Positions 52,259 to 59,971 of a DNA stretch of 64,000 nucleotides are shown piece by piece. The stretch lies in the NCBI GenBank assembly GCA_024641085.1, contig JAHEDT010000007.1, forward strand, positions 28,421 through 92,420, written 5' to 3'. The stretch is from Geobacteraceae bacterium (GTDB lineage: Bacteria; Desulfobacterota; Desulfuromonadia; Desulfuromonadales; BM103). Numbering within the stretch: the stretch's first letter is position 1; every line of letters begins with the position of its first letter. The notes under the pieces were generated by a model. It did not search any database. It saw nothing but the letters and a program-made list of their open reading frames with translations, and was not told the origin of the DNA. A program made the position numbers and the translations under genes.

Positions 52259-53212
52259 TCAGTACTTGGGCTTGAAATCAAAACTGTGCCTGGCCTCGAC
52301 AAAGCGGATGGTGCGGGACTTGGAACGCATGACAATTGAGTGGGTTTCCGCCCCTCCGGAAAAATATCGAATACCGCGCAGCAGGTCGCCGCTGGTCACG
52401 CCGGTGGCCGCGAAGACGACATCGCCGCTGGCCATTTCATCACATTGATAGACTTTGTCGAAGTCATCGATACCCATTTTTTTTGCCCGGCGACGTTCTT
52501 CGTCGGTCATGAAGACCAGTCGTCCCTGCATATCGCCGCCCATGCATTTGAGTGCCGCAGCTGCGAGTACGCCTTCCGGTGCCCCGCCGATGCCGAGCAG
52601 CATGTCGACTCCGCTGCCTTCGACTGCAGCGGCAATTGCCGGAGCGACGTCGCCATCGGTAATCAGGTGAATACGGGCTCCGGCTTTGCGGATCTCTTCG
52701 ACAATTCTGTCGTGCCGGGGGCGGTCAAGGATAACGACCGTGAGGTCCTCGATATAGCACTTCTTGGCATCGGCAACCCGCTGCAGGTTGACAGTTGGCG
52801 AAGCATTGATGTCGATAACCCCATGAGCTGTTGGCCCGACGGCGATTTTCTCCATATACATGTCAGGAGCATGCAGGAAGCCTCCCCGGGGTGCCAGGGC
52901 GATGGTCGCAATCGAGCCGTTGAGCCCTTTCGCACAGATATTCGTACCTTCCAGCGGGTCGACCGCGATGTCGACCTCCTGGCCGTTGCCGAGTCCCAGC
53001 TTCTCGCCGATGTACAGCATGGGCGCTTCGTCCATCTCGCCTTCGCCGATCACCACCGTCCCAGAAATTTCGATTGAGTCGAGTGTGCGGCGCATCGCTT
53101 CGGTGGCGGCCTCGTCTGCAGACATCTTGTCGCCTTTGCCAACCCAGCGGCCACAGGCAAGGGCCGCGGCTTCAGTGACCCTGACCAGCTCAAGTGCAAG
53201 ATTGCGATCCAT
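52259..53212 (-). CDS. glpX: Class II fructose-1,6-bisphosphatase
   Basis: A 317-residue GlpX-type phosphatase. VIGEGEMDEAPMLYIGE and VDIAVDPLEGTNICAKG carry the metal-binding acids; DGDVAPAIAA, GIGGAPEGVLAAAALKCMGG and GVTSGDLLRGIRYFSGGAETHSI are strongly conserved. It converts fructose-1,6-bisphosphate to fructose-6-phosphate in gluconeogenesis, which suits growth on acids. GAGGAGG precedes the ATG at 53212, so the longer frame from 53281 is not used. Confidence 0.94.
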   Translation of the reverse strand: MDRNLALELVRVTEAAALACGRWVGKGDKMSADEAATEAMRRTLDSIEISGTVVIGEGEMDEAPMLYIGEKLGLGNGQEVDIAVDPLEGTNICAKGLNGSIATIALAPRGGFLHAPDMYMEKIAVGPTAHGVIDINASPTVNLQRVADAKKCYIEDLTVVILDRPRHDRIVEEIRKAGARIHLITDGDVAPAIAAAVEGSGVDMLLGIGGAPEGVLAAAALKCMGGDMQGRLVFMTDEERRRAKKMGIDDFDKVYQCDEMASGDVVFAATGVTSGDLLRGIRYFSGGAETHSIVMRSKSRTIRFVEARHSFDFKPKY

Positions 53213-53358
53213 CTCGGTCCTCCTCGTTAAATGCTGTCCAACAGCGGCCGACATGATGACATTTTTTATGGGTAAAGACAAATTTTTTTGGAGTGTTATA
53301 ATATCACTTCCTGAATATAATCAGATAATTTTACTTTGAATCAAGCCAGAGGCCCATC

Positions 53359-53751
53359 ATGACACGTCGACTCGTCTGCACGTTATTCCTGCTGCTAGTG
53401 CTCCTTCCGGTTATCACCGAAGCCGCCGTCGCCCGAAACCTGAATCCTCGCGAAGCCTTCGCCATGTTTGGGCAGCGCAGCGATCTTTACCTTCTGGATG
53501 TTCGCACCCCCGGCGAGTACCGGCAGGTTCGCATCAAGGGTGCGCGACTGATCCCGATTGATCAGCTGGCCGGGAGAATCGCCGAACTCCCCAAGGATAG
53601 ACCGATCCTGGTTTACTGCGCCGTAGGCTCGCGCAGCGCCCAGGTTGTCAACTACTTGGCAAGACAGGGTTACCCGGAGATTTACAACCTGGACGGCGGG
53701 ATTTTCGCGTGGGCACAGGGCGGCTATCCGATCCTCAAGGGCGGGCCATAG
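53359..53751 (+). CDS. Exported rhodanese-like protein
   Basis: A 130-residue protein with an N-terminal signal peptide (hydrophobic 6-20, cleavage near TEAAVA) and one rhodanese domain. LLDVRTPGEYRQVRIKGARLIPIDQL is the CH2A region, LVYCAVGSRSAQVVNYLARQGY contains the active-site Cys, and NLDGGIFAW follows. It would act in the periplasm on sulfur compounds. It is divergent from glpX; the 146-bp gap between them is AT-rich. Confidence 0.88.
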   Translation: MTRRLVCTLFLLLVLLPVITEAAVARNLNPREAFAMFGQRSDLYLLDVRTPGEYRQVRIKGARLIPIDQLAGRIAELPKDRPILVYCAVGSRSAQVVNYLARQGYPEIYNLDGGIFAWAQGGYPILKGGP

Positions 53752-53900
53752 CTCCCGGCCATGCACAAGCCGGCACCTGCACAGGAGGGGGTATCGTGCC
53801 CGTAACCGTGACGCCCATGTTCCCTGCCGAAGAGCAGGGTCAGCACAATAGCCACCAGCAGCAAAATGGCGAGGATCACCATGAAGAGATCAAAGCGCAT
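53724..53900 (-). CDS. Small single-helix membrane protein, 58 residues
   Basis: Read on the minus strand, ATG at 53900 opens 58 codons ending at TAG 53724. The product begins MRFDLFMVILAILLLVAIVL: a strong membrane helix (about residues 5-24), then a short Gly/His-rich tail with two cysteines (SCAGAGLC). Its 3' end overlaps the rhodanese gene on the opposite strand by 28 bp. There is only a weak ribosome site (GGAT). The helix-then-basic-tail pattern looks protein-like rather than random; function unknown. Confidence 0.5.
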   Translation of the reverse strand: MRFDLFMVILAILLLVAIVLTLLFGREHGRHGYGHDTPSCAGAGLCMAGSYGPPLRIG

Positions 53901-53923
53901 CAGTTTTATCCAACTTAGTTAGA

Positions 53924-54145
53924 AGGGTTCAATACCCCCCCCAAAAAAAAAGGTGATACTTGCCACGAAGACACGAAGATACGAAGATACGAAGACACGA
54001 AGACACGAAGACACGAAAAAGGATATATTTAAGGTTAAAATCAATTTGTCAAGCCAAGCATTGGGTGCTGCTTGTTAAGCAATACCGCTGATCGCTTCGT
54101 GTCTTGGCGACTTGGTGGCTAATCTTTGTTTCGGTTATAAGCCCG
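53924..54145 (-). repeat. Dispersed repeat family A, copy A3, with expanded 8-bp tandem array
   Basis: An inverse copy of A1/A2. Read on the minus strand it begins CGGGCTTATAACCGAAACA (54145 downward), continues GATTAGCCACCAAGTCGCC, has the core AGCGATCAGCGGTATTGC, and ends with CTTCGTGGCAAGTATCACC and a GGG...GAACCC terminus. The right-hand octamer arm has expanded to seven near-perfect units of CACGAAGA/TACGAAGA at 53964-54019. The element ends about 20 bp before the GDPD start codon. Confidence 0.8.
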
Positions 54146-54165
54146 TATTTGAAAGCATAGCAGAC

Positions 54166-54906
54166 ATGACACATCCTTTCCTCTGGGCTCATCGCGGAGC
54201 CTCCTGCTGCGCTCCGGAAAACACCCTGGCGGCATTCTACGAGGCGATTGCCAGTGGTGCCGACGGGATTGAGCTGGATCTGCACCTGTCTCGCGATGGG
54301 GTCCCGGTCGTCATTCATGATGACACCCTGGAGAGGACCACCGACGGTTGCGGTGCGGTTGGCTCTGCGACGTTGCAGCAGTTGCAACGGCTCGATGCCG
54401 GAAACTGGTTCGCTGCCGAGTTTACAGGCGAAAAGATCCCGACGCTGGAGGCTGTTCTGGAACATTTTTCCGGTCGGCTGCGCCTTAACCTGGAGATCAA
54501 GGACCTCAGTGCCGGCATGGCCGTACTCGAACTGCTCAGCCGCTATCCCACTGCCGACATTGTTGTCTCATCGTTCAACTTTGCCTTGTTGTACCGTTTG
54601 CGGTCAGCGGAGGCTGGCTTGCCAATTGCAGTCCTGTGTGACTCGGGCAACTGGCGGTTCGCCGTGAAGGTTGCCAAGGACCTGTCAGCCTGTGCCTTTC
54701 ACCCGGCTGCTGAGTATGTGAACCGCCCGATGATTGCTGCCTGTTGGCAGTCAGGCTTGCCTGTGTACGTCTGGACTGTTGACCATGTCCACGTCGCGAG
54801 AAGCCTGATGCGGGCCGGTGTCGCAGGGTTCTTCACTAATGACCCGGGAGCGTTGAAAGCCGCCTTGTGCCCGCCTGTGCCCACAGTAAATAGTGGCTTG
54901 TCCTGA
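54166..54906 (+). CDS. Glycerophosphodiester phosphodiesterase
   Basis: A 246-residue GDPD-family enzyme. WAHRGASCCAPENTLAAFYEAIASGADGIELDLHLSRDGVPVVIHDD holds the metal and catalytic His/Glu/Asp residues (HRGA, PENT, ELD, HD); LEIKD follows, and VYVWTVD with FFTNDPGAL closes the barrel. It hydrolyses glycerophosphodiesters to glycerol-3-phosphate and an alcohol. No signal peptide is visible, so it is likely cytoplasmic. Start 54166 (MTHPFLWAHRG) fits the family; there is no good ribosome site, and repeat A3 lies just upstream. Confidence 0.9.
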   Translation: MTHPFLWAHRGASCCAPENTLAAFYEAIASGADGIELDLHLSRDGVPVVIHDDTLERTTDGCGAVGSATLQQLQRLDAGNWFAAEFTGEKIPTLEAVLEHFSGRLRLNLEIKDLSAGMAVLELLSRYPTADIVVSSFNFALLYRLRSAEAGLPIAVLCDSGNWRFAVKVAKDLSACAFHPAAEYVNRPMIAACWQSGLPVYVWTVDHVHVARSLMRAGVAGFFTNDPGALKAALCPPVPTVNSGLS

Positions 54907-54951
54907 GTTGGCCGCTGCGCTAAACTGCCCGCTCGATTTCAGAGGCGATTG

Positions 54952-55136
54952 ATTTTATGCCGGGGCCATAACCCAAACAACGGCACAGCCAAACTAAAGT
55001 CATTGACTAACGCAAAGACGCTGAGACGCAGAGTGCAATGCCAGGGTTGTGATGTTTCCTCAGGATTTATGAACTGTTCCCCTGCGATCTTTGCCCCTCT
55101 GCAGTTAAACCAATTTTTAGGTTATAGAGTTGCTTT
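54952..55136 (-). repeat. Dispersed repeat family B, copy B2
   Basis: An inverse copy of B1. Read on the minus strand it has CTCTATAACCTAAAAATT, an octamer arm with GCAGAGGGGCAAAG, the CCCTGGCATTGC core, and the inverse arm CTCTGCGTCTCAGCGTC followed by TTTGCGTT, then GTTGTTTGGGTTATGG. It runs up to the midA start codon. Confidence 0.78.
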
Positions 55137-56300
55137 ATGATGTTGCAAGTTCCGCCGCAAACCAATAACTCGCCTTTGGCCGCATTACTTCACCAGCAGG
55201 CGAAGGCTGCCGGTGGGATGACCTTTGCCGATTTCATGGCACTGGCACTCTACCATCCCCAGTACGGCTATTACATGACGCCGCGCGACCGGATCGGCAA
55301 GTCCGGGGATTTCTTTACCTCCAGCAGTGTCAATGCGCTCTTCGGCCGACTGGTGGCGCGTCAATTGGTCCAGATGGCCGAGGTCCTTTCCGCTGACAGC
55401 TTCCAGATCGTCGAACAGGGGGGCGGTGAGGGACACCTGGCCCTGGATATCCTCGATGCTTTAGCCGAGGAGGCGCCAGCGCTCTATGCCCGCCTGGCCT
55501 ATACATTGGTCGAGCTCAGCCAGGACAATCGTCACCGCCAGTCCGGGGTGCTTGCCGCCCACGCCGGCAAGGTCGCCTGGAGTGACGAAAGCGGTTGGTC
55601 GATATCGTCCGGCTGTTTTCTCTCCAACGAGTTGGTTGATGCTTTCCCGGTCCACGTTGTCGAGAAGCATGCCGGGGTGCTACAGGAATTGTTCGTTGTC
55701 AGCAGTGGGGGCGTTTTTGCCGAGGAACTGCGCAGGGCAGCTGATTCCCGTTTGGACCGGTACTTTGCCTGGCTGGGCTGTGCCCCCATTGAAGGGAATC
55801 GGGCTGAAGCGAACTTGGCTGCCCCTGAATGGATGCGCCAGATCGGTGAGCGTATCAGCCGGGGATTCGTCATGACTATTGATTACGGCTACCCTGCTGA
55901 AGAGCTTTATGCGCCGCATCGGCGTGCTGGGACCCTGATGTGTTACCACCGCCACCAGGCTGACGACAACCCCTACGACCGGGTCGGAGAAAAAGATATC
56001 ACGGCCCACGTCGATTTTACTGCATTGCGCAAGTCCGGAAACGAAGTGGGCCTCGATACGCTCTGGTTCGGTGAACAGTATCGGTTCCTGCTGGGACTGG
56101 GGTTTTTCGAAGAACTGGTGAAACTGGAGGCGGCGGCTCCCAGCGAGCAGGAGGCGCGTGCTCTGCGCCTGACGCTCAAGAACCTGATCATGCCTGAAGC
56201 CGGAATGGGGGAAACGTTCAAAGTGCTCGTCCAGGGGAAAAATGTCGGTGTCCCTGAGTTGCTCTGCAGCCGGACAATAGGTGCCATAGCCTGCGGGTGA
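55137..56300 (+). CDS. MidA/NDUFAF7-family class I methyltransferase
   Basis: A 387-residue SAM-dependent methyltransferase of the DUF185/MidA family. GGMTFADFMALALYHPQYGYYM, DFFTSSSVNALFGRLVARQL, EQGGGEGHLALDIL (SAM loop), FLSNELVDAFPVHVV and MTIDYGYPAEELY are family hallmarks. The human relative methylates an arginine of complex I; the bacterial substrate is not known. The start (two ATGs in a row) has no clear ribosome site and directly abuts repeat B2. Confidence 0.9.
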   Translation: MMLQVPPQTNNSPLAALLHQQAKAAGGMTFADFMALALYHPQYGYYMTPRDRIGKSGDFFTSSSVNALFGRLVARQLVQMAEVLSADSFQIVEQGGGEGHLALDILDALAEEAPALYARLAYTLVELSQDNRHRQSGVLAAHAGKVAWSDESGWSISSGCFLSNELVDAFPVHVVEKHAGVLQELFVVSSGGVFAEELRRAADSRLDRYFAWLGCAPIEGNRAEANLAAPEWMRQIGERISRGFVMTIDYGYPAEELYAPHRRAGTLMCYHRHQADDNPYDRVGEKDITAHVDFTALRKSGNEVGLDTLWFGEQYRFLLGLGFFEELVKLEAAAPSEQEARALRLTLKNLIMPEAGMGETFKVLVQGKNVGVPELLCSRTIGAIACG

Positions 56301-56500
56301 AGTGAGGAGTTGCGGCCAGCAGGAAAGTCCTGCCCGGACAACATTGGGAATCCCGGGCCGCCACTTGAGATACGGTTTCATCCGGCTGCCGGATATCGAA
56401 TCCCGGGTTCTGATCCGCACGCAGCTTGCGCCGAGGTGGTTTAATTGTCAAGTCGACTCTGGAATAAACAGGCCTTTCTGCTAGACTGGACCTGATCAAG

Positions 56501-56530
56501 TTTACCTGGCGGCTACAAAGCAGGTATACT
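56501..56530 (+). promoter_or_regulatory. Promoter of the nfu-like gene
   Basis: TTTACC (56501-56506), 18 bp and TATACT (56525-56530) form a sigma-70-like promoter 35 bp before the ATG. The rest of 56301-56500 shows nothing clear. Confidence 0.5.
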
Positions 56531-56564
56531 GTTACTAAAATAAGCACAGCAAGGAGAAAAACCC

Positions 56565-56786
56565 ATGAAAGCAAAGGTCCAAGAAGTCCTTAATTTGATC
56601 CGTCCCGCTTTGCAAGCCGATGGTGGTGACGTGGAGTTGGTTGATGTCTCTTCAGACGGGATTGTCAGTGTCAAGCTGACAGGTGCCTGCGGTTCCTGCC
56701 CGATGTCGACCATGACGTTGAAAATGGGCATCGAAAGGACTCTCAGGGACAAGCTCCCTGAGGTTAAAGAGGTGGTCCAGGTCTGA
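56565..56786 (+). CDS. NifU C-terminal domain (Nfu-type) iron-sulfur scaffold
   Basis: A 73-residue stand-alone Nfu domain. [21 protein letters not shown] opens it, and [23 protein letters not shown] contains the CxxC that carries or transfers a 4Fe-4S cluster. It would help load clusters into the many Fe-S enzymes of this organism. AAGGAG lies 8 bp before the ATG. A second small gene follows 26 bp later. Confidence 0.93.
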   Translation: MKAKVQEVLNLIRPALQADGGDVELVDVSSDGIVSVKLTGACGSCPMSTMTLKMGIERTLRDKLPEVKEVVQV

Positions 56787-56812
56787 TAGCCTGACTGCTT
56801 CAGGAGGTTGTC

Positions 56813-57007
56813 ATGATCAAGGTCAAAACGTTCGGCGAACCATTGCAGCCCTTCAAGGCACAGCGAGAGCTGGATGACCTGGATAAACGTGTCAACCAGT
56901 TCATCCGCGACCAAAACATTACCAGAGTCCTGTCGGTGAGTGACTCAACAACCGTGGAAGCCGGCAACACCTGTGGCCTGATTCGCGTGCTGGTTTACGA
57001 GTCGTAA
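56813..57007 (+). CDS. Small Cse60-like protein
   Basis: A 64-residue protein: MIKVKTFGEPLQPFKAQRELDDLDKRVNQFIRD...VLSVSDSTT...GLIRVLVYES. The layout (short beta strand, helix, two strands ending in a VLVYE-type strand) resembles the Cse60 sporulation-protein family, which also occurs in non-sporulating bacteria with no known role. AGGAGG lies 6 bp before the ATG. It is probably co-transcribed with the nfu-like gene. Family placement is tentative. Confidence 0.65.
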   Translation: MIKVKTFGEPLQPFKAQRELDDLDKRVNQFIRDQNITRVLSVSDSTTVEAGNTCGLIRVLVYES

Positions 57008-57042
57008 GCTTTCAGGAGTTTTCAAGCCGACGGTAAATTAAC

Positions 57043-57068
57043 GGGGGCCCTTCATTGGAAGGGCCCCC
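57043..57068. terminator. Hairpin between convergent genes
   Basis: GGGGGCCCTTC-ATTG-GAAGGGCCCCC is a perfect 11-bp stem with a 4-nt loop. It lacks a long T-run on either side. It sits between the plus-strand Cse60-like gene and the minus-strand hemerythrin gene and may serve both. Confidence 0.65.
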
Positions 57069-57117
57069 ATGTTCATCCATCGATTGCAGTCGGCTTTGAG
57101 GTTCCGGTCTCCGAGCC

Positions 57118-57531
57118 CTATGCATCCTTGCGGTAGTTCTTGTTCTGCACTTGGGCGGTCATTGCCAGATCGACTGCGCAGATGTGATTTTTCAGCCAGT
57201 CTCTCAGAAAAGTCAAGGTTTGCAGGGAAATAGCCGCTTCGCCATGGCGGTGGCGCTTTTCAAGTTCGGCTAGTTTTGCCACCATCTGCCGGTGTTCACT
57301 GACATGGTTCGCCTGATCTGGAACCCCACATTCGACCATGTAGGACTCTTCCCTGGTAAAATGGTTTTCCGTGTAATGCTTGAGCGCCGAGAATATGGGC
57401 AGCAGCAAAGCCCCGCCGCTACCATCCTGCATGGCTTCATAGAGATCGTTGATCAGGTTGACCAGCCCCTTGTGGTCCTGGTCAATTGCAGTGATACCGG
57501 TTTCGTATCTATCGTCCCAAACAAACAGCAT
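57118..57531 (-). CDS. Bacteriohemerythrin
   Basis: A 137-residue oxygen-binding di-iron protein. The ligands are visible in order: His in AIDQDHKGLV, His and Glu in LKHYTENHFTREESYM, His residues in ANHVSEHRQM, and His with Asp in WLKNHICAVDLAM. The length is right for a single-domain bacteriohemerythrin. It may store or deliver O2 or protect oxygen-labile enzymes such as Por. GAGGTGG lies before the ATG, preceded by an AT-rich promoter-like region. Confidence 0.95.
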   Translation of the reverse strand: MLFVWDDRYETGITAIDQDHKGLVNLINDLYEAMQDGSGGALLLPIFSALKHYTENHFTREESYMVECGVPDQANHVSEHRQMVAKLAELEKRHRHGEAAISLQTLTFLRDWLKNHICAVDLAMTAQVQNKNYRKDA

Positions 57532-57852
57532 ATTACCACCTCAATTATCTATAATATATGATATTTTAGATTAATCACTCAGCAACTATACCTGAAAAAA
57601 AAAGAATATAAAACATCGTTTGCCATTATTTTGGAAAATTTTCCGTGTCGGGACAGGCCACCGATGCATCTCGGCGGGTCGGTAGACTGCCGCGGTGACC
57701 GTACCCAGCCTGATGGGGTGGCCTCTGCCGGAAAGGTGGATGCTTGAGAGGGTGAGGTGCCAAGGGAAAATGTTGAACTATCCCTGAGCTCATTGTGCGT
57801 GGCTTGGCTGCTCAGAGCGGTAGGCTCCGGTGCAGCCACAAGGCCGCAGCAC
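57532..57852 (-). other. Gene-free stretch upstream of hemerythrin
   Basis: This 321-bp gap lies between the LEA lipoprotein stop and the hemerythrin start. The 100 bp next to hemerythrin are very AT-rich and suit a promoter. The rest is GC-rich and may fold, with short complementary stretches. No riboswitch class was recognised and no gene is supported. Confidence 0.4.
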
Positions 57853-58383
57853 TCACTGGCGAAGAGCAGGGTTGCCGAGTTGTTTCAGTGGAAGCATTTG
57901 ACCGGTTCCGGGCATAAGCTGGTTAAGGCTGCCTGACAAAGGCAAGGTCCCTTCACGTTCGATCGGAATGGCGGCGCCGAACAGGCCATAACCGCCGACC
58001 TTGACTTCGCCAGCAATTCTGAAGGTGATGTCGCTGCGATTCTGCAGTTCACGCGTCAGCTGCAGGAGATCAAGAAAGCTGCTCGAGAGGCGGATGGCAG
58101 CTAGGCCGCTCTCTTCAGCGGGAAGAGTCAAGGGTTTTGCTGTTTGGCCGTTTGCAATGCGGATATTATTGAGAAAGAGGGTGAATTTGACCCCCTCGAT
58201 ATCGAGCGCCACCCCGTTGGGGTTGTAGAGCCTGAGGGTTGCCAAAAAGTTGGCATGACTTAAAGATATATCCGTGATCTCGAGTGCGGAAAGCTGTACT
58301 TCCGGAGGCGCCGGGCGGATTCCTGCACAGGCTGCCAGGGTGATCGCCAGGAGGATGGTAAGAGTTCGATACAGACTGCTCAT
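57853..58383 (-). CDS. LEA14-like (WHy domain) lipoprotein
   Basis: A 176-residue protein. MSSLYRTLTILLAITLAACAG is a lipoprotein signal with lipobox LAAC, so the mature protein is anchored to a membrane by Cys19. The rest, ISLSHANFLATLRLYNPNGVALDIEGVKFTLFLNNIRIANG, is the WHy/LEA type 2 fold found in stress-related proteins. GGAG lies before the ATG at 58383; the longer frame from 58545 would lose the signal peptide. Function probably concerns desiccation or envelope stress, by family only. Confidence 0.85.
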   Translation of the reverse strand: MSSLYRTLTILLAITLAACAGIRPAPPEVQLSALEITDISLSHANFLATLRLYNPNGVALDIEGVKFTLFLNNIRIANGQTAKPLTLPAEESGLAAIRLSSSFLDLLQLTRELQNRSDITFRIAGEVKVGGYGLFGAAIPIEREGTLPLSGSLNQLMPGTGQMLPLKQLGNPALRQ

Positions 58384-58414
58384 GGGGTTTCTCCGTCTGC
58401 TGCGAGTTGAACCA

Positions 58415-59572
58415 TTATAGCTGAGTATTCCGGTTGCGCTGTCCATGTATGAATTCAGCCAAACGCAGCAGGACGCCCTGCCGTGTTGCGATGGCGGCAT
58501 GCGGGCAGAGTTCCTGGCAACAGAAGCAGCGTATGCAGCGACCATAGTCGATCGTCACCCTTCGCTTGCCCAGAGTCATTGCCTGCGGAGGGCATTGCGT
58601 CACGCAGTGCCCGCAGAGCTGGCAATCAGGAGTGATGTGCGGTTGCGCCGAGAGGGCATTCTTGAGAAGATTTTTAAGCGGTGCCGGCAGACCGAAGTTG
58701 ACATCAGCGCTTTTCGCCGGACGGAACCGGGTCGTTTTCAGACCGGTCAGGGGCACGCCAAGGAGTTCGACGTCTGCCATGTCCACCCCCTGCCTGCCGG
58801 TCTGCCGGGCGACCCGCTGAGTCCAGACCCGCTGCTCCGGCAGGTTGACCATGGTCGTGGCGACCGTATCGAGTGCCACGGGGTGTGATGAGGCGAGGAG
58901 GGCGCCGAGTTGCACGGGGTCGCCACTGCCCGGGCCGTTGCCTTCCATACCGACGACCGCGTCCATAATCGACAGGGCTGGTTTGAAGCGCTCGGCCAGT
59001 TCGAGCAGCATCAGGGCAAAAAATGCCTTGTCCGTTCCGGCCTGCAGATGCAGGCGCGCCTTGCGCATGCCGACCACCAGCCCGAACAGGTTCTTGACTG
59101 CCCCGGTGTAGCCCATCATTTGATGGGTCTTGAGCTTCGGCAGGTTAATGATCACGTCTGCTTCAAGGGCTTCTCTGGCGATTTCAAGGTGATGGAAGGT
59201 CCCATCCGCCAGGCTGATCGGGACAGATTCCTCAAAAGACGAATAACGGGCTCCGGTCTCCTCGACCACCTGCATGATTCCGCATTTGCGAGCGACACTC
59301 TCCGATTTGCCCAGCCCCGGCGAGTCTCCCACGACCACGGAACCGCCGGCTCTCTGGGCCAGTTGGATCACCTGACGCACGATTTCCGGGTGGGTGGTGA
59401 CTGCTTTTTCCGGCGTCTTGCCAGCGAGAAGGTTCGGCTTGATGAGGACCTGCTGGCCAGGTTTGACATAGCGGGCGATGCCGCCCAGGGGCTCAAGCAG
59501 GAGGTGCAGTGCGGCCTCTACGCGGCAGGGGTTATAATCAGGCAGGCTTTGCAGAGAAACACTCAGGCTCAT
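58415..59572 (-). CDS. DUF362 iron-sulfur protein
   Basis: A 385-residue protein with an N-terminal DUF362 domain (GQQVLIKPNLLAGKTPEKAVTTHPEIV; VVGDSPGLGKSESVARKCGI; INLPKLKTHQMMGYTGAVKNLFG) and a C-terminal 2[4Fe-4S] ferredoxin domain (CQLCGHCVTQCPPQAM and CIRCFCCQELCPHAAI). The family is common in anaerobes; its reaction is not established. ATG overlaps the YjbQ stop by 4 bp (ATGA), so the two are coupled. Confidence 0.88.
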   Translation of the reverse strand: MSLSVSLQSLPDYNPCRVEAALHLLLEPLGGIARYVKPGQQVLIKPNLLAGKTPEKAVTTHPEIVRQVIQLAQRAGGSVVVGDSPGLGKSESVARKCGIMQVVEETGARYSSFEESVPISLADGTFHHLEIAREALEADVIINLPKLKTHQMMGYTGAVKNLFGLVVGMRKARLHLQAGTDKAFFALMLLELAERFKPALSIMDAVVGMEGNGPGSGDPVQLGALLASSHPVALDTVATTMVNLPEQRVWTQRVARQTGRQGVDMADVELLGVPLTGLKTTRFRPAKSADVNFGLPAPLKNLLKNALSAQPHITPDCQLCGHCVTQCPPQAMTLGKRRVTIDYGRCIRCFCCQELCPHAAIATRQGVLLRLAEFIHGQRNRNTQL

Positions 59573-59964
59573 CTGCCGACGACCTGGACCTGGACACGGC
59601 GTTGTCGAGGCCCGTCGAACTCACAGAAGTAGATGCCCTGCCAGGTCCCAAGCTGGATCTCGCCGTTGCTCACGATCAGTGCCTCGCTAACACCAACCAG
59701 GCTGCTCTTGAGATGCGCGGCACTGTTGCCTTCCAGGTGACGGTAGCCATCCTGCATCGGCACCAGCCGGTTGATGGCCATGACCATGTCATGGCAGACG
59801 TCAGGGTCGGCATTCTCGTTGATAGTGACTGCCGCAGTCGTGTGCGGCGTGAAGACGACCGCCAGTCCTGCGGCGATGCCCTGTTCACGAACGACAGCGC
59901 AGACCTCTCTGGTAATGTCGATCATCTCGACCTGTTTGCGGCTTTGGATTTCCAGAACCTTCAT
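59569..59964 (-). CDS. YjbQ/UPF0047 family protein
   Basis: A 131-residue protein. VVFTPHTTAAVTINENADPDV and YRHLEGNSAAHLKSSLVG, with conserved His and Glu residues, and QLGTWQGIYFCEFDGPRQRRV are the UPF0047 signature. Family members show weak thiamine-phosphate synthase activity in vitro, with unclear physiological role. It sits between a hydrolase gene (7 bp upstream) and the DUF362 gene. Confidence 0.92.
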   Translation of the reverse strand: MKVLEIQSRKQVEMIDITREVCAVVREQGIAAGLAVVFTPHTTAAVTINENADPDVCHDMVMAINRLVPMQDGYRHLEGNSAAHLKSSLVGVSEALIVSNGEIQLGTWQGIYFCEFDGPRQRRVQVQVVGR

Positions 59965-59971
59965 ACAACGC

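Noticed and set aside
53964..54019. The seven-unit 8-bp array as a CRISPR array or origin iteron set
   Set aside because: There are no unique spacers, so it is not CRISPR. The units are part of repeat family A, and no replication gene or DnaA-box cluster is nearby.
57532..57852. A possible riboswitch (GEMM-like or cobalamin-like) in the gap before hemerythrin
   Set aside because: Short stretches recall GGTAG...ACCG parts of known aptamers, but the full conserved core could not be found on either strand.
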